A stretch of DNA of 64,000 nucleotides from a gamma proteobacterium symbiont of Ctena orbiculata (lineage in GTDB: Bacteria; Pseudomonadota; Gammaproteobacteria; Chromatiales; Chromatiaceae), in NCBI GenBank assembly GCA_003094535.1, contig NATV01000113.1:23492-87491 (forward strand), written 5' to 3'. Under the pieces are notes generated by a model. It was not told the DNA's origin and searched no databases. It saw nothing but the letters and a program-made list of their open reading frames with translations. This document shows, one piece after another, positions 8,394 to 17,052 of this stretch. The position numbers were made by a program, and so were the translations under genes. Each line of letters begins with the position of its first letter. The stretch's first letter is position 1.

Positions 8394-9706
8394 GCAGCCA
8401 GCTGACGCCTGCACTGCTGATTCCCTATGATGCCGCCGGCGAGGAGCTCGACGACAGCAACACCATTGCACTGGATTTCAACCCCGAAACCCTGACCCTG
8501 AAGGTACAGGTAGGCGAGGAGGCCGATCGCGGCCGTTCCGGTCGTCAGCAGTCCCAGCATGTTGCCAAGAGCACGGCAACCCTCTCATTCGATGCCATAT
8601 TCGACACCACCCGTCCCAATCCCGCCCGGGGTGGCAGTGCGGATGAACCGGCGAGTCCCGAAAAGCTCGATGTGCGGGTCAAGACCGCGGCCATCGCCGG
8701 TTTCCTGCAAGCGGAGGGGGAGGGTGAAAACTCCGCGCCGCGGCGGGTGCGTTTTCACTGGGGCAACGTCATCTTCGACGGCCTCATCAAGTCGTTTAGC
8801 GAGACACTGGACTATTTTTCCCCGGAAGGTGTACCCCTTCGGTCGAAACTCTCGTTGTCGATTACCGAGCAGGATTTTCGCTACAACGTGGACGCCGATC
8901 AGGTACAGCGCGCCCCTACCACGCCGAACGCGAATCAGGCCGGCGACCTGGCGGCGAACAATGGCCTCGATTCCCTGTTTGACCTGTCGGCGGGTGCCGG
9001 ATTCAAACTCGATCTGTCACTGGATCTGGATCTGCAGGTCGGCTTGTCCCTGGATCTGGGTTTCGATGCCGACCTGAAGCTGGGTGCGGAGCTCGGTTTA
9101 AACGCCAACTTCGATATCGGCATCAATGCCGGTGTCGATTTTGATATCTCCGCAGGCGCCGCCCTCGACCTGTTCGGGACAGCCGCCATCGAAAGCAGTC
9201 TCGGGGTGGGTTGCGACGTCGATCTCGGTGCCGCCCTCGGCAGCAAGGCGGTGCAGGCGGTGACCTCACCCGCGGTTCCCGCCGATGCCGCCCGCCCCCC
9301 CAGCGCCTGGGCAACCGAAGGGCCGGAGCCCGGCAGCCGTGCCAGCAAGCTGGCGGTGCAGGTGCAGCAGTCCCGTGCAAGATCCGCCAGCAGCAGCCGC
9401 GACCGGTTGCAGAGCGGCTCCGATTCCGGCAGTCCGGCAGGCAGCGGTGGCGATACGGCCCATCTGGGTCTGGTCACACCCTTGCCAATTCGAGGTTCAC
9501 CGCCGACCCGCCCGGCGAGTTTCGGGTCGGCACAGAGCCGGGGATTGTTCCCCAAGCGGCAGCAGGCGATAGCGGTTGGTGGTGGGGACCAGTCCGGCCG
9601 GCCCGCCTGGGAGATATTGCCCGCGGAGTCAGAAGATCGGGCGCTGCAGACCGGTTTGGTACAAACCTGTTGCGTCCCGCAGAGGAAAACCTATGGTTCA
9701 TATTGA
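8390..9706 (+). CDS. CIS tube/inner-baseplate protein (Afp7 type) with unusual repetitive C-terminus
   Basis: A 438-aa protein. Residues 1-175 match the CIS_tube N-terminal domain of Afp7-like proteins: LDFNPETLTLKV, ATLSFDAIFDTT, VRFHWGNVIFDG, YFSPEGVPLRSKLSLSITE. This domain clamps the sheath and tube to the baseplate. Typical Afp7 proteins end in a LysM-like domain; I do not see one. Instead residues 198-285 are a repeat of alternating Leu/Ile/Phe with Asp and Gly, followed by about 150 low-complexity Ser/Ala/Pro/Arg residues. ATG 8390 overlaps the previous stop (ATGA) and follows GGGAGGTG. Confidence 0.85.
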   Translation: MSSQLTPALLIPYDAAGEELDDSNTIALDFNPETLTLKVQVGEEADRGRSGRQQSQHVAKSTATLSFDAIFDTTRPNPARGGSADEPASPEKLDVRVKTAAIAGFLQAEGEGENSAPRRVRFHWGNVIFDGLIKSFSETLDYFSPEGVPLRSKLSLSITEQDFRYNVDADQVQRAPTTPNANQAGDLAANNGLDSLFDLSAGAGFKLDLSLDLDLQVGLSLDLGFDADLKLGAELGLNANFDIGINAGVDFDISAGAALDLFGTAAIESSLGVGCDVDLGAALGSKAVQAVTSPAVPADAARPPSAWATEGPEPGSRASKLAVQVQQSRARSASSSRDRLQSGSDSGSPAGSGGDTAHLGLVTPLPIRGSPPTRPASFGSAQSRGLFPKRQQAIAVGGGDQSGRPAWEILPAESEDRALQTGLVQTCCVPQRKTYGSY

Positions 9707-9887
9707 CGAAGTGCATAGCGAAGTCCTGGTCGATTCGCCCCCCGGTACGCCGCAGCGCAGCGATGCCGATGACAAGCCAGCCGAGGTCCGAGTCGAGGAG
9801 CTCCGGGAGATTGTGCGCATCCTGCTGGCCGAGGAGTTCGAGCGCGCGTTGCGCACCGCCAGCGTCGACAGCGGGTGGCAGGGATGA
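9693..9887 (+). CDS. Small eCIS protein, DUF5908-like
   Basis: A 64-aa protein with an acidic, disordered N-terminus and an amphipathic helix from about residue 30 (VRVEELREIVRILLAEEFERAL). It sits between the Afp7-like and hub genes, where eCIS loci usually encode a DUF5908 protein of about 55-65 residues. The assignment rests on position, size and the helix; sequence similarity was judged by eye only. ATG 9693 is preceded by AGAGGA. The end overlaps the next start. Confidence 0.55.
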   Translation: MVHIDEVHSEVLVDSPPGTPQRSDADDKPAEVRVEELREIVRILLAEEFERALRTASVDSGWQG

Positions 9888-10984
9888 GCGGCGGATTGAA
9901 ATCGGAGCGCCTCATCCTCCACGGCCGGCCGCGGTTCGCCCTCGACGGCGCCGACGAGGTTCGTCTCAACGAGGATCTGATCCGTCTCGAGGTGCGCGCC
10001 GATGAGGAGACGCCGGCCTGCCTCGAAGCCGTGTTCAAGAACTGGGGCCAGTCCCGTGCGGGGAGCGGGCCCAACTATCTCTATTTCGATAATGAGATCC
10101 TCGAACTGGGCAGGTCGCTGCGTGTTCTGGCCGGCGATGCCGACAACGAGGCGGCGCTGTTCAGCGGCCAGATCACGGCGATCGAGGGTATCTATCCGGA
10201 ATCCCGTGCCCCGGAAGTCCGTGTCTGTGCCGAGGACCGCTTGCAATGGCTGCGCATGACGCAGCGCAGCCGGCTCTTCGAGGACGCCGGCGACCAGGAG
10301 ATCGCCCAACGGCTTGCCGATGACGCCGGGATGCGTGCCGACAGCGAAGCCGAGGGCCCAAGGCACGTGGAACTTCTCCAGGTCAACCAAAGCGAACTGG
10401 ATCTGCTGCGGGAGCGGGCAAGGGCGGTCGACGGTCGGATCGCCGAAGAGGAGGGCGTACTGCAGTTTCGACCGCGACGTGAAGAAGCCACTGAGCCGGT
10501 GTTGCTGACACGCCAGAACGAGTTGCTCAACGTGGCTGTCTGTGCCGATCTCGCACACCAGTGCAGCGAGGTGCGGGTGCATGGCTGGTCGGTCGCCGAC
10601 AAGGCGGCGATCCACGAGTCAGCCGGTGTCGATACGGTACGGGGCGAGGCCGACAACAATGGCCGCCTGGGAGCGGAAATTCTCGACGAAATCCAAGCTG
10701 GACTGAGCGAGGAACTGCACCTGGAAGCACCCGCCAGCGCCGAGGAGGCGCTGAAGCTGGCCGAGACCCGCATTAAACGCCGTGCCAGGCGGTTCGTTAT
10801 CGCCAGGGGCGTCACCGCGGGTACCCCGGGACTTTCGGTCGGCGACCGGGTCGATCTGGTCGATCTCGGCGATCTGTTTGCCGGCATCTACTATCTGACG
10901 GCGGTGCGTCACACCTTCGACATGCGCGATGGCCTGCGCACCTGGTTTACCGGCGAACGCAACGATCTGGGGGGACGCTCGTGA
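9884..10984 (+). CDS. Baseplate hub protein, gpD-like (phage late control D family)
   Basis: A 366-aa protein resembling P2 gpD, T4 gp27 and the N-terminal half of VgrG. It forms the trimeric hub under the tube. Visible hallmarks are the early 'DEVRLNEDLIRLEVRADEE' strand set, the 'LFSGQITAIEGIYP' and 'VCAEDRLQWLRMTQRSR' segments of the first barrel, 'NQSELDLLRERAR', and the C-terminal 'LSVGDRVDLVDLGDLFAGIYYLTAVRHTF' region, which here ends without the spike domain. The spike is a separate gene just downstream. ATG 9884 overlaps the previous stop. Confidence 0.85.
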   Translation: MSGGLKSERLILHGRPRFALDGADEVRLNEDLIRLEVRADEETPACLEAVFKNWGQSRAGSGPNYLYFDNEILELGRSLRVLAGDADNEAALFSGQITAIEGIYPESRAPEVRVCAEDRLQWLRMTQRSRLFEDAGDQEIAQRLADDAGMRADSEAEGPRHVELLQVNQSELDLLRERARAVDGRIAEEEGVLQFRPRREEATEPVLLTRQNELLNVAVCADLAHQCSEVRVHGWSVADKAAIHESAGVDTVRGEADNNGRLGAEILDEIQAGLSEELHLEAPASAEEALKLAETRIKRRARRFVIARGVTAGTPGLSVGDRVDLVDLGDLFAGIYYLTAVRHTFDMRDGLRTWFTGERNDLGGRS

Positions 10985-11703
10985 GGCCCTGGTCACCCAC
11001 CCTGATAGCGCCGGGGCCGGCGAGTGAGCCTTCGCGGCAACGGCTGTTCGGTCTCTATCCTGGCGTGGTCACCGATCTGGTCGATCCCGATGGTCAGGGG
11101 CGGGTGAAGGTGCAACTGCCCTGGGTAGGCGAGGATGATTCCCTACAGGCGACGGCATGGGCGCGGCTCGCTACCTTCATGGCCGGCGCCGATCGGGGCA
11201 GCTGGTTCATTCCCGAAGTCGACGACGAAGTGCTGTTGGGGTTCGTGGCCGGAGATCCACGCCGCCCGGTGGTGCTTGGGGCGCTCTGGAACGGCGTCGA
11301 TGCGCCGCCGGAAAGCATGGACGGCAGTGGCGAAAACAACATCCGATCGATCACCTCGCGCGCGGGACACAAGCTGACCTTCGATGACTCGTCCGGGAGT
11401 GAGAAGATCACCCTGCTAACCCAGGGAGGGCACGAGCTGGTGCTCGATGATGCCAGCGGCGGCACGATTACCCTTCATCATAGCGGCGGTGCCGAAATCG
11501 TTATCGAATCCAGCGGCACCGTCTCCGTAACCGCGCTCAACCAGGTGAATATCGACGCTCCCTCCGGGCTCAACGTTAGCGCGGCGATGGTCTCGGTCGA
11601 CTCCGCATTCTCCAAATTTTCCGGCGTGGTAAAGGCCGACACCGTGATTACCAACGCCGTTGTCTCCTCCTCCTATACGCCCGGCGCGGGCAATGTGTGG
11701 TAA
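10981..11703 (+). CDS. Spike protein, gpV/gp5-like
   Basis: A 240-aa protein in which an OB-fold is followed by a beta-helical needle. The OB-fold (about 23-100) shows 'GLYPGVVTDLVDPDGQGRVKV', 'ARLATFMAGADRGSWFIPEVDDEVLLGF' and 'PVVLGALWNG', the standard gpV/VgrG pattern. Residues 125-225 are short alternating strands (TLLTQGGHELVLDDASGGTITLHHSGGAEIVI), typical of a trimeric beta-helix tip. In many eCIS the hub and spike are fused as Afp8; here they are two coupled genes. The GTG start overlaps the hub stop. No PAAR-type gene lies next to it. Confidence 0.85.
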   Translation: MRPWSPTLIAPGPASEPSRQRLFGLYPGVVTDLVDPDGQGRVKVQLPWVGEDDSLQATAWARLATFMAGADRGSWFIPEVDDEVLLGFVAGDPRRPVVLGALWNGVDAPPESMDGSGENNIRSITSRAGHKLTFDDSSGSEKITLLTQGGHELVLDDASGGTITLHHSGGAEIVIESSGTVSVTALNQVNIDAPSGLNVSAAMVSVDSAFSKFSGVVKADTVITNAVVSSSYTPGAGNVW

Positions 11704-11706
11704 GCC

Positions 11707-14208
11707 ATGAACGCACCGAGCCATAAGCTGTTCATCCCGCTGGTCAGGCAGCCGCCGCGCGAGACCCTGCTATTGTCGCACCCTTGGTTCCTGCGACATC
11801 CGGGAGCGGTCCCGGTCACCGCATCCCCGCGCCTGTTGCAGTTCACCAGCGACAGCTTCATGGAGGATTTTCTCGACGGTGTCGAGGCGAGCGGTGAGGC
11901 CCGGGATATCGATGTGTTCGAGCGCCTGTTGACCTTCCGCGACTATGCGGAGCCGCCGGCAGCGATGCTCGATGAGCATGGCGATCCGCTCTATCCTGGC
12001 AGCCTGAGCCGCGACAGCGATCCCGCCAACGCCCTGGCGGAAGGCGAGGAGGTGCCGGCGGAGGATTGGCTGCGCAAACTCTATCTGCCGCTGCACTGCC
12101 ATTTCCATATCGTCTCCCTCGCACTCCATTGCCGACGCGCCGGTTTTCCCCGGGTTGGATCGGCGCGGGTGCGCGAAGCGGGGATGGTGATCCGCCGCCT
12201 GGTGGCGGACCGCGACCAGGAACGTTGGGAAGACTGGATTCCGGTCACTGCGGAGAAGGGGGTGTGGCTCGAAATTGCAGACCGCGATATGCGTCCATTG
12301 GGACTGGGTCCGGAAGCGTCGCTACTCGATCCGCAGGCGATCGCCGAGCGCTTGCCGGCGCTGGCCGAAACCGAACTGCGCGCCCGGGCCGGTCTGGCGC
12401 TGGATGATCCGCTTCCCGATCGGCTGCAGCTTGACCGTTTGAGCCCCCTCTCATCCGCAATCGGCGAGGCCGGCAAACACAGTGTGATGTTCGGCTACCT
12501 GCCCCTCAGTGCGGGAGCCTTCCAGTTACCGCCCTTTGCCGATCCGGCCGATCTGGATGAGACCGCAATCGCCGCGCTGCTACAGCAGCGTGCCCGGGAC
12601 CACTTGCGGGCTGAATGGCTGGACGATCGGCCGCCCAATCCAGGGGATGCGGCTGCATTCGTCGGCCGCTTGCAGGGTTCGATCCAGGCGCCATTGCGGG
12701 AGCTGGTGGAACTGCTGGTGCTGCCGAATCCGCCCGCGGCTGATGTGAATAGTGCCCGCACCCGCCTGGAGAGCGACTGGGTCGATGGTTCGCTGGTGTT
12801 TCACCAGAAGGCGACCGGCGATGCGGACGCATCGGTGCGGATCACCCTGCAGCGCGCCCTCTGGCTGGAGGCCGACTCCTTTGCAAGCCTGGCAAACTGG
12901 ACCGCCTCGCTTGAAGACCGGGTGATCGCAGAGGCGAGGGCCCGGCGTCCGTCGGAGGCCGGTTGGAACAATGACGATCACCCCCAGTTCGGCGCCGATG
13001 TGGGGACGCTCTTCAGATACCATCTGCGTGAAATCATCGATCTCGGCATCCCCGCGACCGGTACGCCGGACGCCGGCGCAAACGGCGACACCGATCTGCG
13101 GCACCTGCTCGGTGCTTTGCTGCTGCGCGTACGCGCCTGCCGCAAGGAGTTGCTGCGGCAGATCAATCAGCAGGTACTGCCTGCTGACGAACAGCCCGAT
13201 CTGGACCGCACAATGCCGGAATCGGAGTTCGCTGACGCCGATGACTATCCTATCGTCACCGCCGGCTCGCTGAGCGATGAGATCGAGGCCTGGCTGGAAG
13301 CCGATACCCCCGAGGCGCGCAGCGAGGTGCCGCGTCCCTGGCCTCCCCTGGTCCTGGATGGCACTCTGCTTGCCGTGCACCAGGAATCGCGCAAGCTGGA
13401 GTTTGCCTGTACGGAGGTCGATGAGCGGGGCGCGGCCGCCGGCAACGCCTACCTGGAAGAGTGTGCGGGCCGGCGCCAGGCGGCGAACGATCTGCTGCAT
13501 CACCGGGTGGACGATGCCCTGCTGCCAAGCGGATCGCTGCCGCGAAGCCCTGGCGACGAACTGCGCATCATCGGCCTGGATCTTGTCGCCCAGCCGGAGA
13601 TGGGACTGCTGGTGTTCCCCGGGCCCGCGCCGACGCAGACAAGCGTGGAGACGATGATCAACGATGTGGCCGGGCGCTATACAACCAGTGGCAATCCCGT
13701 ACCGTCGGTGGAGGGCCAGCGCGCGGAGGCGGCGCAACTGCTCAACCTGGTGCGGCCGCGCTTCGACGCCGACAGCCTCTATGCCGTCTGGTGTTACGCC
13801 CGCATCGCCGGCCATGACGCCTGCGAAGCGGAACAGCTGCTGTGGACGCCGGGGAGCGAACCCTTCTCGCTGGCCGAACCGACTGACATCCTCGGCATGA
13901 AACCGGTCGCCATGCAGCTCCCCGACCTGAAAAAACTGGTGCGCGACATCCCGCGTATTCCCAAGGCGAACGCCAATCCCTTCGCGGCGGTCAACATCCC
14001 CCCCGATTCCGGTGTAACCACCGGCGAGGAGATGGCCGATACCGCCCGCCAATGGGGCATCCAGATGATCTGCTCCTTTGGCATCCCGGTATTCACCATC
14101 TGCGCCTGGGTGCTCTTCTCCATCATCCTGAGCATCCTGCTGATGATTCCGGGATTCGGCTGGCTGTTGCTGCTCAAGTTCTGTCTACCGGTACCAGTGA
14201 AGAAATAG
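11707..14208 (+). CDS. Large uncharacterised eCIS protein with C-terminal hydrophobic hairpin
   Basis: An 833-aa protein of unknown function set among baseplate genes. The N-terminal part includes 'LYLPLHCHFHIVSLALHC' (about 118-136) and 'RVREAGMVIRRL', which I recall from uncharacterised proteins of other eCIS loci. The last 50 residues are strongly hydrophobic: one long segment of about 28 residues (SFGIPVFTICAWVLF..., 787-814) and a second short one (GFGWLLLLKFCLPV), ending PVKK. Everything before is soluble in character. Such a tail could insert in a membrane or be buried in the particle. No signal peptide is present. Confidence 0.7.
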   Translation: MNAPSHKLFIPLVRQPPRETLLLSHPWFLRHPGAVPVTASPRLLQFTSDSFMEDFLDGVEASGEARDIDVFERLLTFRDYAEPPAAMLDEHGDPLYPGSLSRDSDPANALAEGEEVPAEDWLRKLYLPLHCHFHIVSLALHCRRAGFPRVGSARVREAGMVIRRLVADRDQERWEDWIPVTAEKGVWLEIADRDMRPLGLGPEASLLDPQAIAERLPALAETELRARAGLALDDPLPDRLQLDRLSPLSSAIGEAGKHSVMFGYLPLSAGAFQLPPFADPADLDETAIAALLQQRARDHLRAEWLDDRPPNPGDAAAFVGRLQGSIQAPLRELVELLVLPNPPAADVNSARTRLESDWVDGSLVFHQKATGDADASVRITLQRALWLEADSFASLANWTASLEDRVIAEARARRPSEAGWNNDDHPQFGADVGTLFRYHLREIIDLGIPATGTPDAGANGDTDLRHLLGALLLRVRACRKELLRQINQQVLPADEQPDLDRTMPESEFADADDYPIVTAGSLSDEIEAWLEADTPEARSEVPRPWPPLVLDGTLLAVHQESRKLEFACTEVDERGAAAGNAYLEECAGRRQAANDLLHHRVDDALLPSGSLPRSPGDELRIIGLDLVAQPEMGLLVFPGPAPTQTSVETMINDVAGRYTTSGNPVPSVEGQRAEAAQLLNLVRPRFDADSLYAVWCYARIAGHDACEAEQLLWTPGSEPFSLAEPTDILGMKPVAMQLPDLKKLVRDIPRIPKANANPFAAVNIPPDSGVTTGEEMADTARQWGIQMICSFGIPVFTICAWVLFSIILSILLMIPGFGWLLLLKFCLPVPVKK

Positions 14209-14210
14209 CC

Positions 14211-14609
14211 ATGCGAGACCCAGACACAATCTACGGAACCGGCATTCAGCTCCCACTGCTGCGGCAGCCCGGGTTTTCCTGGATCAGCGGCGGTGATGCC
14301 GTGACCCAGTCGCTGCGTGCGGTGCTGCTCACCGAACCGGGGGAGCGCATCGGCCGGCCGACCTTCGGTGTCGGCCTGCGCCGCTATCTGTTCGCACCCA
14401 ACAACCTCGCCACCCGCGCCGCCATGCGCCAGGACATCGTCGATGCGGTTGCCCGTGACGAACCGCGGGTACGCCTCGACGAGGTTGATATCCGGGTTGA
14501 TGCCATCGAACCTACCCTGCTGCGCATCGAACTCCACTATCACCTCAAGGACGATCCGGGTCCGCGCAGTCTGGTGCTGCCTTTCTATCTTGATCAGGGA
14601 GCGGCATGA
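14211..14609 (+). CDS. Baseplate wedge protein, gp25/GPW family (Afp9 type)
   Basis: A 132-aa lysozyme-like-fold baseplate protein of the gp25 family, which starts sheath assembly. The hallmark is 'LLTEPGERIGRPTFGVGLRRYLF' near residues 36-58, followed by an amphipathic helix and a closing strand set 'LLRIELHYHL'. The start ATG 14211 is two bases after the previous stop, and the end overlaps the next gene by ATGA. Confidence 0.88.
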   Translation: MRDPDTIYGTGIQLPLLRQPGFSWISGGDAVTQSLRAVLLTEPGERIGRPTFGVGLRRYLFAPNNLATRAAMRQDIVDAVARDEPRVRLDEVDIRVDAIEPTLLRIELHYHLKDDPGPRSLVLPFYLDQGAA

Positions 14610-16912
14610 ACATGGCCAGTCTGCCCGATATCCGACTCGACGACCGCAACTGGGAAGAGCTGCGCGACGAGCTTGTACGCCGCATTCCGGTGCACAGCGA
14701 GGCATGGACCGACCACAACCCGTCCGATCCCGGCATCGTGCTGCTGGAGCTGTTTGCCTATCTCGGCGAGAATCTGCTCTATCGCATGAACCGGGCGCCG
14801 GAAAAGGCCCGCCGGGAATTTCTCAATCTCCTCAATATCCCGCTGCAGACAGCCGCCCTGGCAAAGGCGCTGGTGCGATTCGAGCTGCCCAAGGGGCAGG
14901 ACGCACCGGTCAACCTGCCCTTCGGAGGCAGCGCCCCCCGCCCCCTGGTGAGCGCCGGCAAGATCGAGTTTCAGGTCAGCGACGAACTGACCGTGCTGCC
15001 CCTTGAAACCCGTGCCTATGTGAAGCAGCCGGTGGCGGAGCCGGCATCTGAGATCGTCGGTGCCGAGGGCATGGATTTCCTGCTGCAGGACCATTACGCC
15101 GCAGCCGGCAAGAGCGCACCGTCCATGAGCAGCCACGGTTACTACCAGAGCGTGCCGCTGCCGGAGGTGGAATCCGGCATCCTGCCCCCCGTCACCGCCA
15201 TCGCCGCCACCCTCGACAGGACCCTGTGGATCGCCCTGCTGGCGCCGCAACCCCTGATCAAGGGATTCGAGGACGGGACCCTGCTGTCGCGCATGCAGCA
15301 GTTGCGACTCGCCATCGCCGGCAAATCGCTCTCAATCGGGGTGCGCGTGGACGATGCGCTCTGCGGTGCCGAGGATCACCGGGCATGTCCCGAGCCCGGC
15401 AGCGAGGCCGACCGTCTGCCCCTCGACTGGCATATCGGCACCGGGCGTTTCAATCCCGCCGACCAGCCTTTGGTCGAGAACATCGTCTACCAGCGGCTCA
15501 CGGTCGTCAGCGACCAGACCGAGGGGTTGACCCGCAGCGGCGTGGTGCGCTTGCAGTTGCCCCCGGCGCAACCGGGGGGCGTGACCCAGTTCAATGACTG
15601 GGCCGGATTGCTCGATCCGGACCTGCTGGGTGTCGGCGAGTTGCCGCCGCGGCTGGAGCAGGCCGACGACCAGGCCCGGGTATTGACCTGGATTCGGGTG
15701 CGTCGGCCCGGTGAGGACGCTCCGCAACCGCGCCTGCATCACCTCGCCGGCAATACGGTGGCAGTGGAACAGGCAGTGACCGCGGCGGGCGAACTGCTCG
15801 GCTACGGAAGCGGGCAGACCGCCCAGCAGGTCCAGGTCAGCAAGTCGCCGCTGCTCGCGGATACTTTGCTGCTGCAGCTGCGCGAGGCCGGGCAGTGGGA
15901 GAACTGGCAGCAGACCGAGAGCCTGACTTTGTCACTGCCAGACGACCGCCATTACGAGCTCGATCTGAACAGCGGCGTGATTCGTTTCGGTGACGGCATC
16001 CACGGCCGTATCCCACGCCCCGGGGAGGCGATGCGTTGTCTCAGTTACCGCTATGGCGGTGGTGTCGCCGGCAATGTTCCCGCCGAGGCCATCAACAAGG
16101 TACGGGCCGAAGGTTCGGCCTCCAGCCTGAAATGCAGCAATACCTTTGCCGCCAGCGGCGGCGCCGACGGCGAGACGATACCCGATGCTATCGATCGCAT
16201 CCCGCGCTGGATGCGTCACCGCGAGCGGGCGGTGGCAGCGGAGGATTTTGTCGAGCTGGCGCAAAACACCCCGGGAGTCGACATCGGGCGGGTGCATGTG
16301 CTGCCGCGACACAAGCCCCATGAACGCATTGATCAGGTGCCCGGTGTGGTTACCCTGGTGATCGTGCCCGCCTACGATCCGCTCCATCCCGATGAACCGG
16401 TGCCGGACCAGATGATGCTGCGGCGGGTCTGCGAGGAGCTGGAATTCCGCCGCCTGGTGACCACCGAGCTCTATGTCACGCCACCGCAGTATGTCCCTCT
16501 CTGGGTATCGGTGGCCTTCGAAATCGAGGCGGGATACGGCTTCGAAACCGTTCGCCGCTGGATCGAGCTGGCCGTCCGTCAATACCTGGCACCGCTGCCG
16601 CCCTATGGTCCGGCGGGGGAGGGCTGGCCCTTCGGGCGAGCGGTCAGCGCAGCCGATGTGGAGGCCGCGGTGCTCAAGGTCGAGGGCGTCAGGCTGGTTG
16701 CGGAAGTGCTGCTGGAAGGCGACGAGATAGACGCCACTGGGGAGGTGACGACACGCAACGGAAAAATTCGTCTGCATCCATGGCAATTGCCTGTCCTGCG
16801 CGGGGTGCAGGTCGCCGCTGCCGAAAAGGCCGAACCCATCGAACGCGAGGAGCCGGCCGCCGGCGGCGATCCGGACCAGTTCCCAGTACCTGTGGAGCGG
16901 GAAGAATGTTGA
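14606..16912 (+). CDS. Baseplate assembly protein, gpJ/gp47 family (Afp11 type)
   Basis: A 768-aa wedge protein of the putative baseplate assembly (gpJ-like) family. The N-terminus has the diagnostic 'TDHNPSDPGIVLLELFAYLGENLLYRMN' stretch (residues 34-61). Near the middle, 'VIRFGDGIHGRIP' and 'CLSYRYGGGVAGNVP' (about 455-495) mark the core domain. 'RHRERAVAAEDFVELAQNTPGV' (about 533-554) is the standard gpJ motif, and the tail carries 'LRRVCEELEFRRLVTTELYVTPPQY'. It joins gp25 and gpI proteins to form the wedges around the hub. ATG overlaps the upstream stop. Confidence 0.9.
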   Translation: MNMASLPDIRLDDRNWEELRDELVRRIPVHSEAWTDHNPSDPGIVLLELFAYLGENLLYRMNRAPEKARREFLNLLNIPLQTAALAKALVRFELPKGQDAPVNLPFGGSAPRPLVSAGKIEFQVSDELTVLPLETRAYVKQPVAEPASEIVGAEGMDFLLQDHYAAAGKSAPSMSSHGYYQSVPLPEVESGILPPVTAIAATLDRTLWIALLAPQPLIKGFEDGTLLSRMQQLRLAIAGKSLSIGVRVDDALCGAEDHRACPEPGSEADRLPLDWHIGTGRFNPADQPLVENIVYQRLTVVSDQTEGLTRSGVVRLQLPPAQPGGVTQFNDWAGLLDPDLLGVGELPPRLEQADDQARVLTWIRVRRPGEDAPQPRLHHLAGNTVAVEQAVTAAGELLGYGSGQTAQQVQVSKSPLLADTLLLQLREAGQWENWQQTESLTLSLPDDRHYELDLNSGVIRFGDGIHGRIPRPGEAMRCLSYRYGGGVAGNVPAEAINKVRAEGSASSLKCSNTFAASGGADGETIPDAIDRIPRWMRHRERAVAAEDFVELAQNTPGVDIGRVHVLPRHKPHERIDQVPGVVTLVIVPAYDPLHPDEPVPDQMMLRRVCEELEFRRLVTTELYVTPPQYVPLWVSVAFEIEAGYGFETVRRWIELAVRQYLAPLPPYGPAGEGWPFGRAVSAADVEAAVLKVEGVRLVAEVLLEGDEIDATGEVTTRNGKIRLHPWQLPVLRGVQVAAAEKAEPIEREEPAAGGDPDQFPVPVEREEC

Positions 16913-17052
16913 GAGTAAACCGAGCCGAAATCAGCGACAGGGCCATCCAGGCCGCTGATTTTCCGCTTGTGGAAATGGACTTGAGGACAATAGCACCCTG
17001 CAGTGGTTGGTGCCATGCAGGCAGACCCCTTTGCCTGGAGTCGCCGTCATGA
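16906..17052 (+). CDS. 48-aa micropeptide coupled to both baseplate neighbours
   Basis: A 48-codon frame that starts inside the last codons of the gpJ-like gene (ATG 16906, upstream TGA 16910-16912). It ends with a TGA at 17050-17052 that overlaps the ATG of the next gene (ATGA). A GGAG lies 9 bases upstream. The product begins MLRVNRAEIS, has an amphipathic helix-like first half, and ends in a Cys-containing segment (CSGWCHAGRPLC). Translational coupling at both ends, as everywhere else in this operon, argues that it is real. Otherwise 136 bases would be an unexplained gap in a run of overlapping genes. Function unknown. Confidence 0.55.
   Translation: MLRVNRAEISDRAIQAADFPLVEMDLRTIAPCSGWCHAGRPLCLESPS

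Noticed and set aside
12580..14052. A 490-codon minus-strand frame inside the 833-aa gene
   Set aside because: The plus-strand frame has operon coupling and recognisable motifs; the minus frame is a shadow of GC-rich codon use.
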